NCBI GenBank assembly: GCA_044375105.1
Contig: JBILNK010000119.1
Span: 1 to 13,360, forward strand
DNA: 13,360 nt
Source of the DNA: JBIKLM01 sp044375105
GTDB lineage: Bacteria > Planctomycetota > UBA1135 > GCA-002686595
Direction of reading: 5' to 3'
A program made the position numbers and the translations under genes. The notes under the pieces were generated by a model, which had not been told where the DNA came from, searched no databases, and saw only the letters and a list, made by a program, of their open reading frames with translations. Shown here piece by piece: positions 6,916-13,360 of this stretch (the stretch's first letter is position 1; the number at the start of each line of letters is the position of its first letter).

Positions 6916-6937
6916 CCCGGGTCCCGCAGGGCCCGGG
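6916..6937 (-). terminator. Hairpin downstream of the LeuB-like dehydrogenase
   Basis: CCCGGG (6916-6921) with bulged T6922, CCC (6923-6925), loop GCA, GGG, CCCGGG (6932-6937): a 9-bp GC stem with one bulge, 19 bp beyond the dehydrogenase stop codon in the direction of transcription. The position is right for a terminator, but there is no T-tract. Confidence 0.4.
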
Positions 6938-6956
6938 TCGATGCTTGGTCAGGCGG

Positions 6957-8030
6957 TCACACCTTGGCGAAGACCTTGCGCAGCTCGCTGGCCACGAGAT
7001 CGCCGACCTCGTTGGTCTTGTGCTGTCCGGTGCCGACGCCCTTGATGCGATTCGAGACGATCAGGTCCTGGACCGTGCGCTCGATCGCTTGAGAGGCGGT
7101 TTTCTCCCCCAGGTAATCGAGCATCATCGCGCCGGCCATGATCGCAGCCACCGGCGAGGCGACATTCTTGCCGGCGTGCTTGGGCGCCGAGCCGTGGATC
7201 GGCTCGAACAGGCTGACCTTGCCGGGGTGTAGATTGCCGCTGGCGGCGATGCCCATCCCGCCCTGCAGGGAGGCTCCCAGATCGGTCAGGATGTCGCCGA
7301 ACAGGTTGGTGGTCACGATCACGTCGAACCACTCCGGGTTACGGACCATCCACATGCAGGCCGCATCCACGTAGGCGTGGTCGGTGGTGATCTGCGGGTA
7401 CTCCTTGGCCACGATCGCGAAGGTGCGCGTCCAGATGTCCTGAGCCCGCACGGCGTTGGCCTTGTCGATCAGGGTGACCTTCTTTTCCTTGCGCTTGGTG
7501 GCCAGCTCGAAGGCGTACCGGATGGCGCGTTCGCAGCCCTCGCGGGTGTAGACCATCGTCTGGGTGGCCACCTCCATGGGCAGGTTCTTGTGCGCGAACC
7601 CGAACATGCCCGAATAGGCCCCTTCGGTGTTCTCGCGGATGATCACCATGTCCACGTCCTCGGGACCCTTTTCCTTGAGCGGGCACAGGCGCGCGTCCAT
7701 CAGCTTGACGGGGCGCAGGTTGATGTACAGGTCGAGCTCAAAGCGCAGCTTGGCGATGATGCCGAACTCGATCTTGCCGACCTCCACGCGCGGATCGCCG
7801 ATCGCGCCGAGGTAGATCGCATGGCGCTGCTTGACCTCCTCGAAGAGGTTCTCCGGGAAGATCACGTTGTGCTTCAGGAAGTACTCGGTTCCGAGGGGCA
7901 ACTCCGTGTTGCGCAGCCGAAAGCCGAACAGCTCCTCGGCCACCTTGAGCACCTTGAATGCCTCGCGGGTCACCTCCGGGCCAATGCCGTCGCCAGCGAT
8001 GGTGGTGATGTCGTATTCGTGCTTGCTCAC
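6957..8030 (-). CDS. Isocitrate/isopropylmalate-family dehydrogenase (beta-decarboxylating)
   Basis: 357 residues. It oxidises a 2-hydroxy acid with a 3-carboxylate (3-isopropylmalate, 3-methylmalate, homoisocitrate, isocitrate or tartrate) to the 2-oxo acid with loss of CO2. Motifs: IAGDGIGPEV (11-20), LRFELDLYINLRPV (95-108) with substrate arginines R96 and R106, RENTEGAYSG (132-141) with R132 and catalytic Tyr Y139, DKANAVR (189-195) with catalytic K190, D222, and NLFGDILTDLG (242-252) with metal ligands D246 and D250. The nucleotide loop is EPIHGSAPKHAGKNVASP (276-293). K284 stands where NAD-specific IPMDHs have Asp and where NADP-IDH has Lys, so NADP+ use is possible. GTG at 8028-8030 is the start: similarity begins there, whereas the upstream open frame is Arg/Pro-rich junk. 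The nearest upstream gene is the fused LeuD-LeuC protein, suggesting consecutive steps, but the gap is 665 bp. The RENTEG motif is closer to IDH/tartrate DH than to classical LeuB, so no symbol is given. Confidence 0.9.
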   Translation of the reverse strand: MSKHEYDITTIAGDGIGPEVTREAFKVLKVAEELFGFRLRNTELPLGTEYFLKHNVIFPENLFEEVKQRHAIYLGAIGDPRVEVGKIEFGIIAKLRFELDLYINLRPVKLMDARLCPLKEKGPEDVDMVIIRENTEGAYSGMFGFAHKNLPMEVATQTMVYTREGCERAIRYAFELATKRKEKKVTLIDKANAVRAQDIWTRTFAIVAKEYPQITTDHAYVDAACMWMVRNPEWFDVIVTTNLFGDILTDLGASLQGGMGIAASGNLHPGKVSLFEPIHGSAPKHAGKNVASPVAAIMAGAMMLDYLGEKTASQAIERTVQDLIVSNRIKGVGTGQHKTNEVGDLVASELRKVFAKV

Positions 8031-8694
8031 GGGTTCTCTCTGCGCTCGGCGATCCGGTGGGTGGGCCGGGCTGCGGGGGCGGCGCCGGCCTCGGGAGGCG
8101 GGAATGCGGTAGGGTGGGCCGGCGGTGCGGCGCACCGCGGCGAGCCGCGGCGGCACCCAGGCCCCGTCTCAGGGCTGGCCCGTCGCCATCCGGGCGCCGG
8201 CTCCAGAGAGCTGAGCGCGGCCGGCAAGCGGGCCAAGAAGCGCCCCATGATAGAGCCCCGGACCCGCTCGGAGGCCCCCGAACCGGAGCGCTGGAGGTCG
8301 ATCTGGACAGGAGCCCCCCCCCGGGGCACTGCGCGGCCGAGCCAGGCCGCGGGCGCTGGCCAGAGGGCCCGTCGCAGCCGGCGGGCCGGCGCTCACGCCC
8401 CTCGGGGCCATCCGGCGAGGCCAAGCCCGTCCAAACCCACAGCCCGACGCTTAGGTTTAGCTGGCCCAAGGACCCGGGGAAACTGGGACGCACGGGGGTG
8501 TTGGGCGCGGTTGCTCGGCGCTCCTGGGCCCGGCCGGCGTGTTCCCTTGGCTGCGCCCCGCGAAAGCCAACGGCGGCGGTCGAGCCGCACGGCCGGCGCA
8601 GGGGTCCGTGGGCCGATCCAACGCCGGCCAGCGCTCGCGGCGGCGGCGGGTTCGATCGAGCGGCGAACCTCGGCGCAGGCCCTCGACCGATCGC
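8031..8694. other. Long GC-rich gap between the hydro-lyase and dehydrogenase genes
   Basis: 664 bp without a recognisable gene on either strand; open frames here give Arg/Pro/Gly-rich translations with no family pattern. It contains a C9 run (8314-8322) followed by GGGG, overlapping hairpins at 8123-8150, and an inverted repeat TTGGCT (8547-8552) / AGCCAA (8565-8570). A 73-codon minus frame from an ATG at 8246-8248 ends with TGA overlapping the GTG start of the dehydrogenase by 4 nt, but its product is low complexity. The promoter of the dehydrogenase and the end of the hydro-lyase transcript are expected here. Confidence 0.55.
8123..8150. repeat. Two overlapping, mutually exclusive hairpins upstream of the dehydrogenase
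   Basis: CGGTGC (8123-8128), loop GGC, GCACCG (8132-8137) forms a 6-bp stem. CCGCGGC (8135-8141), loop GA, GCCGCGG (8144-8150) forms a 7-bp stem with a loop too tight to close without opening one pair. They share 8135-8137, so only one can form fully. They lie 93-120 bp upstream of the dehydrogenase GTG. This could be leader structure or chance in GC-rich DNA. Confidence 0.3.
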
Positions 8695-10692
8695 TCAACG
8701 CCGGAACATGCCGCGTCGATAGGCGCTGATGCGGCCGGTGACCGCGCTGGCGGCCACGGTCAGGGGCGAGGCCAGGTAGAGCTTGCCGGGACCGCTGCGG
8801 CCGGTGAAGTTGCGGTTGATGGCGCTGACGGTGACCTGCTGGGGATTCTCGCTGACCCCGGGGCCGCAGCCGATGCAGGCCCCGCAGCCCGGCTGGATCA
8901 CCTGCACGCCGGCCTTGGCGAAGGTCTCGAGGTAGCCGCGGGCGGCGGCGTAATCGCGCACGGTTTCGCTGCCGAATTGGATGTACATCGAGACGCCGGG
9001 AGCCACCCGCCGGCCGCTGTCGACCGCCTCCTTCAGCACCTCGGCATAGAAGTCGAGGTCGCGCTCCTTGCCGGCCGTGCAGGAGCCGGCGTAGGCGATG
9101 TCGATCTTGACCTCGCCCAGGCGCTCGATGTCCTCGCCGTAGGTCGGGTCGTGGGGCTTGGCCACCATCGGCCGGATCGCCGACAGGTCGATCACGTGCA
9201 CGCCGCCGTCGTAGGTCGAGCCCGCATCGGGATACACGAAGCTGGCCCGGATCTGCTCGCGGGAACGGCCCGGGCGGCGCGCCGCCAGCCAATCCACGGC
9301 CACCTCGTCGCCCTCGCAGATGCCGCTCTTGGCGGTGCACTCGGTGGCCATGTTGCACAGAGTGGCGCGCTCGTCCATGTCGAGCGTCGCCAGGCCGGGG
9401 CCGCCGAACTCCATCACCCGGTCGAGGGTGTCCTCCTTCGTGGCGTGGTGCTTCAGGATGTAGAGCATCACGTCCTTGGCAGTACACTCCGGCGCCAGCT
9501 GGCCCACCAGGTGGAAGCGGATCGACTGGAGCACTTCGACCAGCGTGAAGCCGGCGTGGATCAGGCCGGCGTACTCGGTGGCGCCGACCCCGTAGGTCAG
9601 GGCGTTGTTGCCGCCGCCCATGCAGGTGTGCGAGTCGGTGGCCTGGATGAAATCGCCCGGATCGACGAAGTGCTCGCGCGCCACCTGGTGGCAGATGCCG
9701 GGCGAGATGCCGTTCTTGGCCGAATAGTCGCGCACCCCCGTGTGGCGCTGGAACTCGCGCTGCAGGTCGCGCAGGGTCTGGATCTGGCTCGCGAAGGGCA
9801 TCATGCGCTTGACGCCGTCCGCGTACAGCAGGTGGTCTTCGAAGACCGCGAACTTGGCCGGGGCCGGGATGCGATACCCGGCGCCGTATTCGCTGGACAG
9901 GAAGTGGTGCACCTGGGCGGTGGTGAACTCGTGGCTGTAGCCGCCGTCGACCTTGACCAGCACGGCGTCCCCGGGCTTGAGGTAGGCGGCCTGGGCCGAG
10001 CCCTCGCCGCGCACCAGGTGGCTGGCGAGGATCTTCTCCCCCATCGTCATCGGGCGGGCCCGGGTTTCGACCCGCGGCACCGCCAGCCGGCCGGCGGCCA
10101 GCTCGGCGGCGAAGCGGAACAGGCCCCCGTGCTCGACGATCAGCTGCGTGACCGGGTCGTAGCGCCCGATGATCTCGCCGAGCGGCACGTCCTGGCCCGC
10201 CTCCAGCCGGCGCAGCAGGGCGTGGTCGCCGAGCAGCTGGCCCAGGTTCAGGTTGTTGCGCTCGTGAATCGGCGCGAAGGAGGCCGCGATCACCAGCTCG
10301 ATGCCGCTCCATTTCTCGCACTGCACGGCGGTCTCCCGGGAGGAGCCCGTGCCCTTGCGTTGCCCGGAGACGATCGCCTGGAAGTTGCCGTCCAACAGGT
10401 CCCGCGTCTTGAACACGCGCTGGCCTTGGGCGTCCATCAGGCCTGCGTAGGCGTCGAGGGCGATGTCCTCCGGCTTGTGGCGGAAGCAGACCCAAGCCGG
10501 GGTCATCACGTCGGTGTTGATGTCGTCGAGCAGCTCGGCGGGGTCGACCTCGCTCATGCGCACCGCGAGGCGGCCCTCCAGCTGGGCGCGGATCTTCTCG
10601 AGGTCCTTGAACAGGAACAGCACGCGCCGCTTGGGATCGAGGCGCACCACCTTCTGGCCGTTGGGCAGGGTGTGGATCAGGCGATTGACCAT
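8695..10692 (-). CDS. Fused aconitase-superfamily hydro-lyase: LeuD-like swivel domain followed by LeuC-like Fe-S domain
   Basis: 665 residues from the ATG at 10690-10692. Aconitase-superfamily enzymes move a hydroxyl between adjacent carbons (isopropylmalate, methylmalate, homocitrate, citrate) using a [4Fe-4S] cluster. The N-terminal third is the swivel domain: DDINTDVMTPAWVC (56-69) and the loop GTGSSRETA (114-122). The catalytic domain follows: AKNGISPGICHQVAREHF (325-342), ATDSHTCMGGGNNALTYGVG (351-370), YAGSCTAGKERDLDFY (534-549) and QPGCGACIGCGPGVSENPQQ (600-619). Likely cluster ligands are C538, C603 and C606. The order (swivel first) is the reverse of AcnA, and the two parts are usually separate LeuD and LeuC subunits. 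The substrate cannot be told from sequence, because the swivel specificity loop does not match a family I know. A short inverted repeat GAGAG-TCC-CTCTC (10709-10721) lies just upstream of the start. No strong ribosome binding site is seen. Confidence 0.92.
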   Translation of the reverse strand: MVNRLIHTLPNGQKVVRLDPKRRVLFLFKDLEKIRAQLEGRLAVRMSEVDPAELLDDINTDVMTPAWVCFRHKPEDIALDAYAGLMDAQGQRVFKTRDLLDGNFQAIVSGQRKGTGSSRETAVQCEKWSGIELVIAASFAPIHERNNLNLGQLLGDHALLRRLEAGQDVPLGEIIGRYDPVTQLIVEHGGLFRFAAELAAGRLAVPRVETRARPMTMGEKILASHLVRGEGSAQAAYLKPGDAVLVKVDGGYSHEFTTAQVHHFLSSEYGAGYRIPAPAKFAVFEDHLLYADGVKRMMPFASQIQTLRDLQREFQRHTGVRDYSAKNGISPGICHQVAREHFVDPGDFIQATDSHTCMGGGNNALTYGVGATEYAGLIHAGFTLVEVLQSIRFHLVGQLAPECTAKDVMLYILKHHATKEDTLDRVMEFGGPGLATLDMDERATLCNMATECTAKSGICEGDEVAVDWLAARRPGRSREQIRASFVYPDAGSTYDGGVHVIDLSAIRPMVAKPHDPTYGEDIERLGEVKIDIAYAGSCTAGKERDLDFYAEVLKEAVDSGRRVAPGVSMYIQFGSETVRDYAAARGYLETFAKAGVQVIQPGCGACIGCGPGVSENPQQVTVSAINRNFTGRSGPGKLYLASPLTVAASAVTGRISAYRRGMFRR

Positions 10693-10842
10693 GGCAGGAC
10701 CGGGCTGGGAGAGTCCCTCTCGGGTGGGGTCGGCCCCGCGGCGGCGGGGAGCGGCGCGGGCACGCGGACGGTTGGACGGGGCCGAAGGGATCGTCGGGCG
10801 GAACCCGGGGCGGCCGCCGACCCGGGTCGCTCAGAGGCTTGT

Positions 10843-10865
10843 GGATCGGCGCGTTGCGCCGATCC
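10843..10865 (-). terminator. Perfect 10-bp hairpin downstream of the thiolase gene
   Basis: GGATCGGCGC (10843-10852), loop GTT, GCGCCGATCC (10856-10865): a perfect 10-bp stem with a 3-nt loop, 91 bp past the thiolase stop and 150 bp before the hydro-lyase start, in the direction of transcription. It is the best terminator candidate on the minus strand, though no T-tract follows. Confidence 0.45.
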
Positions 10866-10956
10866 CAGCCTGTGTGGCCGCCGGAGGGAGGCCGAAAGGC
10901 AGCCTGACTGTTGGGTCTGGCTTCTCAGGCATCGCCCGAGCCGCCGGAGCCGCTTG

Positions 10957-12162
10957 TCAGGCGCGCGGGTTCTCGATCAGCAGCGCGATGCCCTGGCCGC
11001 CGCCGATGCAGGCCGAGGCCACGCCGTAGCGCTTGCCCGAGCGGCGCAGCTCGTACATCAGGGTCAGGATCAAGCGCGCCCCGGTGGCCCCCAGGGGGTG
11101 GCCCAGGGAGATCGCACCGCCGTTGACGTTGACCTTGTCGCGCTCGAGGCCGAGTTCCTTCTCGCAGCCCAGGTACTGGGCCGAGAATGCCTCGTTGATC
11201 TCGAAGCGGTCGACCTGGCCGAGGGACAGGCGGGCCTTCTCGAGGCAGGCGCGGATGGCCGGCACCGGCCCGATGCCCATCTCGGAGGGATCGACCCCCA
11301 CCACCGCGTAGGACACGACCTTGGCCCACACGTCGAGCTTGTCCGCGCGGGCCCGATCGGCGCTGCAGAGCACCAGGCTGGCGGCCCCGTCGACCACGCC
11401 GCTGGCGTTGCCGGCGGTCACGGTGCCGTCCTTGCCGAAGGCCGGACGCAGGCCGGCCAGGGCCTCCAGGGAGGTCTCCGGCTTGATGTGGTCGTCGATG
11501 GCGATCTGGGTCGGCCCCTTCTTGCCCGGCACTTCGACCGGGGCGATCTCCTCGGCGAAGCGGCCGGCGCGCACGGCCTCGGCCCCCAGCCGGTGGCTCC
11601 TCAACGCGAACTCGTCCTGGGCTTCGCGGGAGATATTGAGGCGCTTGGCGATCTTCTCGGCCGTCTGGGCCATGAACAGGCCGCAGTAGGGGTCCATCAA
11701 GCTGGCGAAGAGCAGATCCTCGAGCTTGGGGTTCGAGCCGAAGCGGAAGCCATCGCGGGCGCCGTGCAGCACGAAGGGCGCCTGGGACATGTTCTCCATG
11801 CCGCCGGCCAGCACGCTGCGCGCCTCTTCCAGCCGGATCTGCTGCACGCCTTCGATGACCGCCTGGATGCCGGAGCCGCACAGGCGATTGACGGTCAGTG
11901 CCGGGGTGCGCTGGCCGATGCCGGCCTTGAGCGCCACGTGGCGCGCCCCGTAGATGGCGTCGTTGGAGGTCTGCAGGGCGTTGCCGATCACCACGTGATC
12001 GATGCTGGCCGGGTCGACCTTGGAGCGCTGCAGGGCGTGCTTGCTGGCGTGGGCCGCCAGGTCGATCGCGCTCAGGTCCTTGAACTTGCCGTAGCCCGGG
12101 GTGCCGCTGTATTCGGCCATCGGCGTGCGGGCGCCGCCTACGATCACGATCTCGTTCGTCAT
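10957..12162 (-). CDS. Thiolase (acetyl-CoA C-acyltransferase/acetyltransferase)
   Basis: 401 residues from the ATG at 12160-12162, the normal length for thiolase I/II. It either cleaves 3-ketoacyl-CoA with CoA or condenses two acetyl-CoA to acetoacetyl-CoA, in the cytoplasm. Catalytic features are all present: NRLCGSG with nucleophile C95, GGMENMSQAPF (120-130), NEAFSAQY (323-330), GHPLGATG (354-361) with H355, and CIGGGQG (385-391) with C385. The N-terminus EIVIVGGARTPMAEYSG starts right after Met, supporting this start; an upstream open extension is Arg/Pro-rich. It sits 174 bp downstream of the enoyl-CoA hydratase, so fatty-acid, short-chain acyl-CoA or amino-acid degradation is plausible. 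Sequence alone does not separate degradative from biosynthetic thiolase. Confidence 0.95.
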   Translation of the reverse strand: MTNEIVIVGGARTPMAEYSGTPGYGKFKDLSAIDLAAHASKHALQRSKVDPASIDHVVIGNALQTSNDAIYGARHVALKAGIGQRTPALTVNRLCGSGIQAVIEGVQQIRLEEARSVLAGGMENMSQAPFVLHGARDGFRFGSNPKLEDLLFASLMDPYCGLFMAQTAEKIAKRLNISREAQDEFALRSHRLGAEAVRAGRFAEEIAPVEVPGKKGPTQIAIDDHIKPETSLEALAGLRPAFGKDGTVTAGNASGVVDGAASLVLCSADRARADKLDVWAKVVSYAVVGVDPSEMGIGPVPAIRACLEKARLSLGQVDRFEINEAFSAQYLGCEKELGLERDKVNVNGGAISLGHPLGATGARLILTLMYELRRSGKRYGVASACIGGGQGIALLIENPRA

Positions 12163-12336
12163 GGGGGATTGCTCGTGCGGTGTTCTCTGGTGTGCGGGCT
12201 CCAGGTCGGGTCTAGATCGTCCGAAACCGGCGATCGGGCCCACTGCGGCGTGAGGGGGCGTGCCGGAGGCCTGCGGAGCGGCTGGCTCGACCCCCGGGAG
12301 ATGCCCGAGCGGAGCGCTGCCCAGCCGTTCCGTCGG

Positions 12337-13119
12337 TCAGCGGTTCTTGAAGGCCGCCGGGCGTTTTTCGAGGAATGCCTGCATGCCTTCGCGCATGTCT
12401 TCGGTGGTCGCCGCGAGGCCGAACATGTCGGTCTCGATCAGCTCGCCCTCGGCCTGGCTCATGTTGAGGCCGCGGCGGATGGTTTCGATCGCCAACCGCA
12501 CCGCCACCGGGCCGCGGGTCAGGATCGTGTTCATCAGCTTGAGGGTGCCCTCGCGCAGGGCCTCCGGCGCGAACAGGCGGTTGACCACGCCCACACGGTG
12601 GGCCTCCTCGGCGCCGTACATGTCGCCGGTCAGGACCCACTCCCGGGCCACCCCGGGCCCGGCGATGCGCGCCAGGCGCTGGGTCCCGCCGTAGCCCGGG
12701 ATGATGCCCAGGGAGACCTCCGGCAGGCCGATGCGGGCGCTGGTCGAGGCCGTGCGCAGGGTCGCCGCCAGGGCCAGCTCGAGGCCGCCGCCGAGGGCGA
12801 AACCGTTGATCATGGCGATCGACGGTTTGCCCAGGGTTTCGAGCTTGCCGAGCACGGTCTGGCCGTGGTGGGCCAGGTGCTTGGCGCCCAGGGGATCCAT
12901 CTTGGCCAGCTCGTTGATGTCCGCCCCGGCGACGAAGGCCTTCTCGCCGGCACCGGTCAGGATCAGGCCGCGCAGCTCGCCGTCGGCCTGCACCGCGTCG
13001 AAGGCGTGGCTGAGCTCGCGCAGGGTCTCCTGGTTGAGCGCGTTCATGACCTTCGGACGGTTGAAGGTCAGCACGGCGATCGGGCCTTGGCGCTCGAGCA
13101 GCAGGTTCTGGTAGGTCAC
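12337..13119 (-). CDS. Enoyl-CoA hydratase/isomerase (crotonase family)
   Basis: 260 residues from a GTG at 13117-13119. It is likely to hydrate trans-2-enoyl-CoA to 3-hydroxyacyl-CoA. Motifs: LTFNRPKVMNALN (17-29), AFVAGADINEL (61-71) and INGFALGGGLELALA (104-118), which form the CoA pocket and oxyanion hole, then GLPEVSLGIIPGYGGTQRLA (131-150). Both catalytic glutamates of true hydratases are present, E114 and E134. The C-terminus EKRPAAFKNR is typical for the family. The frame is open about 50 codons further upstream, but that part is Pro/Arg-rich and unlike the family, and VTYQNLLLERQGPIAVLTFN aligns with known N-termini, so GTG is chosen; no ribosome binding site is evident. It lies upstream of the thiolase, fitting beta-oxidation-type chemistry. 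A 3-hydroxyacyl-CoA dehydrogenase is not seen in the window. Confidence 0.93.
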   Translation of the reverse strand: MTYQNLLLERQGPIAVLTFNRPKVMNALNQETLRELSHAFDAVQADGELRGLILTGAGEKAFVAGADINELAKMDPLGAKHLAHHGQTVLGKLETLGKPSIAMINGFALGGGLELALAATLRTASTSARIGLPEVSLGIIPGYGGTQRLARIAGPGVAREWVLTGDMYGAEEAHRVGVVNRLFAPEALREGTLKLMNTILTRGPVAVRLAIETIRRGLNMSQAEGELIETDMFGLAATTEDMREGMQAFLEKRPAAFKNR

Positions 13120-13197
13120 GGCGAGGGGGTGAGGCTGGGGACTTCGGTCGCCGCGGGGCCGCTTCGGCCCTGCGGGGACCGCTGGGGGAGGTTCGGA

Positions 13198-13219
13198 TGC
13201 GCCGGAGGCGTCCGGCGCA
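13198..13219. repeat. Perfect 9-bp hairpin upstream of the hydratase
   Basis: TGCGCCGGA (13198-13206), loop GGCG, TCCGGCGCA (13211-13219): a 9-bp perfect stem in the 149-bp gap between the upstream gene's stop and the hydratase start. It may terminate or attenuate transcription between the two genes; there is no T-tract. Confidence 0.35.
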
Positions 13220-13268
13220 GGTTCTGGCGGTGACGCCGGCGGCTGGCGCGGGCGACCGCCCGGCCCGG

Positions 13269-13360
13269 TCACTTGGGCCGGGTGACGCTGGCCTTCAGGA
13301 TCTTGACCGGCTTGGCCGGCTTGCTGCGCTCGCCGCCCGCGCCGGCGGACACCGGCGCGC
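13269..13360 (-). CDS. C-terminal end of an unidentified protein, 5' part off window
   Basis: 30 codons are visible, ending in TGA at 13269-13271. The tail reads GERSKPAKPVKILKASVTRP, then a final Lys, with AAG codons unusual for a non-coding stretch of this DNA, so it is probably the basic C-terminus of a real gene transcribed towards the hydratase. No family can be named. An inverted repeat, CCCGGCCC (13259-13266) / GGGCCGGG (13275-13282), overlaps its stop codon and might help end the transcript. Confidence 0.45.
   Translation of the reverse strand, partial: APVSAGAGGERSKPAKPVKILKASVTRPK

Noticed and set aside
8539..13233. 1564-codon open frame on the plus strand
   Set aside because: It runs antisense to four clear minus-strand genes (hydro-lyase, thiolase, hydratase and the gaps). 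Its product is a His/Gly/Ala/Leu-rich shadow typical of high-GC coding DNA, with no family motif.
1..13360. CRISPR array, tRNA/rRNA genes, insertion sequences, toxin-antitoxin or phage genes
   Set aside because: I saw no regularly spaced repeats, no conserved tRNA or rRNA segments, and no transposase, integrase or phage protein motifs in any frame.

Overview
This is a very GC-rich bacterial chromosomal segment with Arg/Ala/Pro-rich, Lys-poor proteins, ordinary metabolic genes, and no visible rRNA, tRNA, insertion sequence, phage or CRISPR signature. Some features (stand-alone cNMP-fold protein, GCS2-type glutamate-cysteine ligase, LeuB-like dehydrogenase plus fused LeuD-LeuC hydro-lyase, beta-oxidation genes) would suit a high-GC proteobacterium or myxobacterium-like lineage. 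The sequence alone does not fix the taxon.

Left part (1-3495). The window opens inside a minus-strand gene whose 3' end lies off the left edge. It encodes an unusual fusion of an N-terminal DUF429 domain (predicted nuclease, RNase H fold) to a C-terminal alkyltransferase-like (ATL/MGMT DNA-binding) domain whose alkyl-acceptor Cys is replaced by Trp. A poorly coding 540-bp gap follows. Next comes a short minus-strand gene for a cyclic-nucleotide-binding-fold protein with no DNA-binding domain. It is divergent from, and only 34 bp away from, an LldP-type L-lactate/glycolate permease.

Middle part (3496-6724). A 356-bp gap with a large hairpin precedes a two-gene plus-strand operon. It holds a glutamate-cysteine ligase of the GCS2/EgtA type and an uncharacterised 261-residue protein 10 bp downstream. 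A convergent minus-strand gene encodes a VOC (glyoxalase/dioxygenase-fold) protein.

Right part (6957-13360). All genes are on the minus strand; in transcription order (right to left) they are the 3' end of an unidentified gene, an enoyl-CoA hydratase, a thiolase, a fused aconitase-superfamily hydro-lyase (swivel domain first, then the Fe-S catalytic domain), and an isocitrate/isopropylmalate-family dehydrogenase. The last two catalyse consecutive isomerase and oxidative decarboxylase steps in leucine, isoleucine (citramalate), 2-oxoadipate or TCA-type chemistry. The thiolase and hydratase belong to acyl-CoA metabolism. Gaps here are long (about 150-665 bp) and several hold GC-rich hairpins, so this may be several transcription units rather than one tight operon.

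The most novel item is the DUF429-ATL fusion, which would join an alkylguanine sensor to a predicted nuclease.
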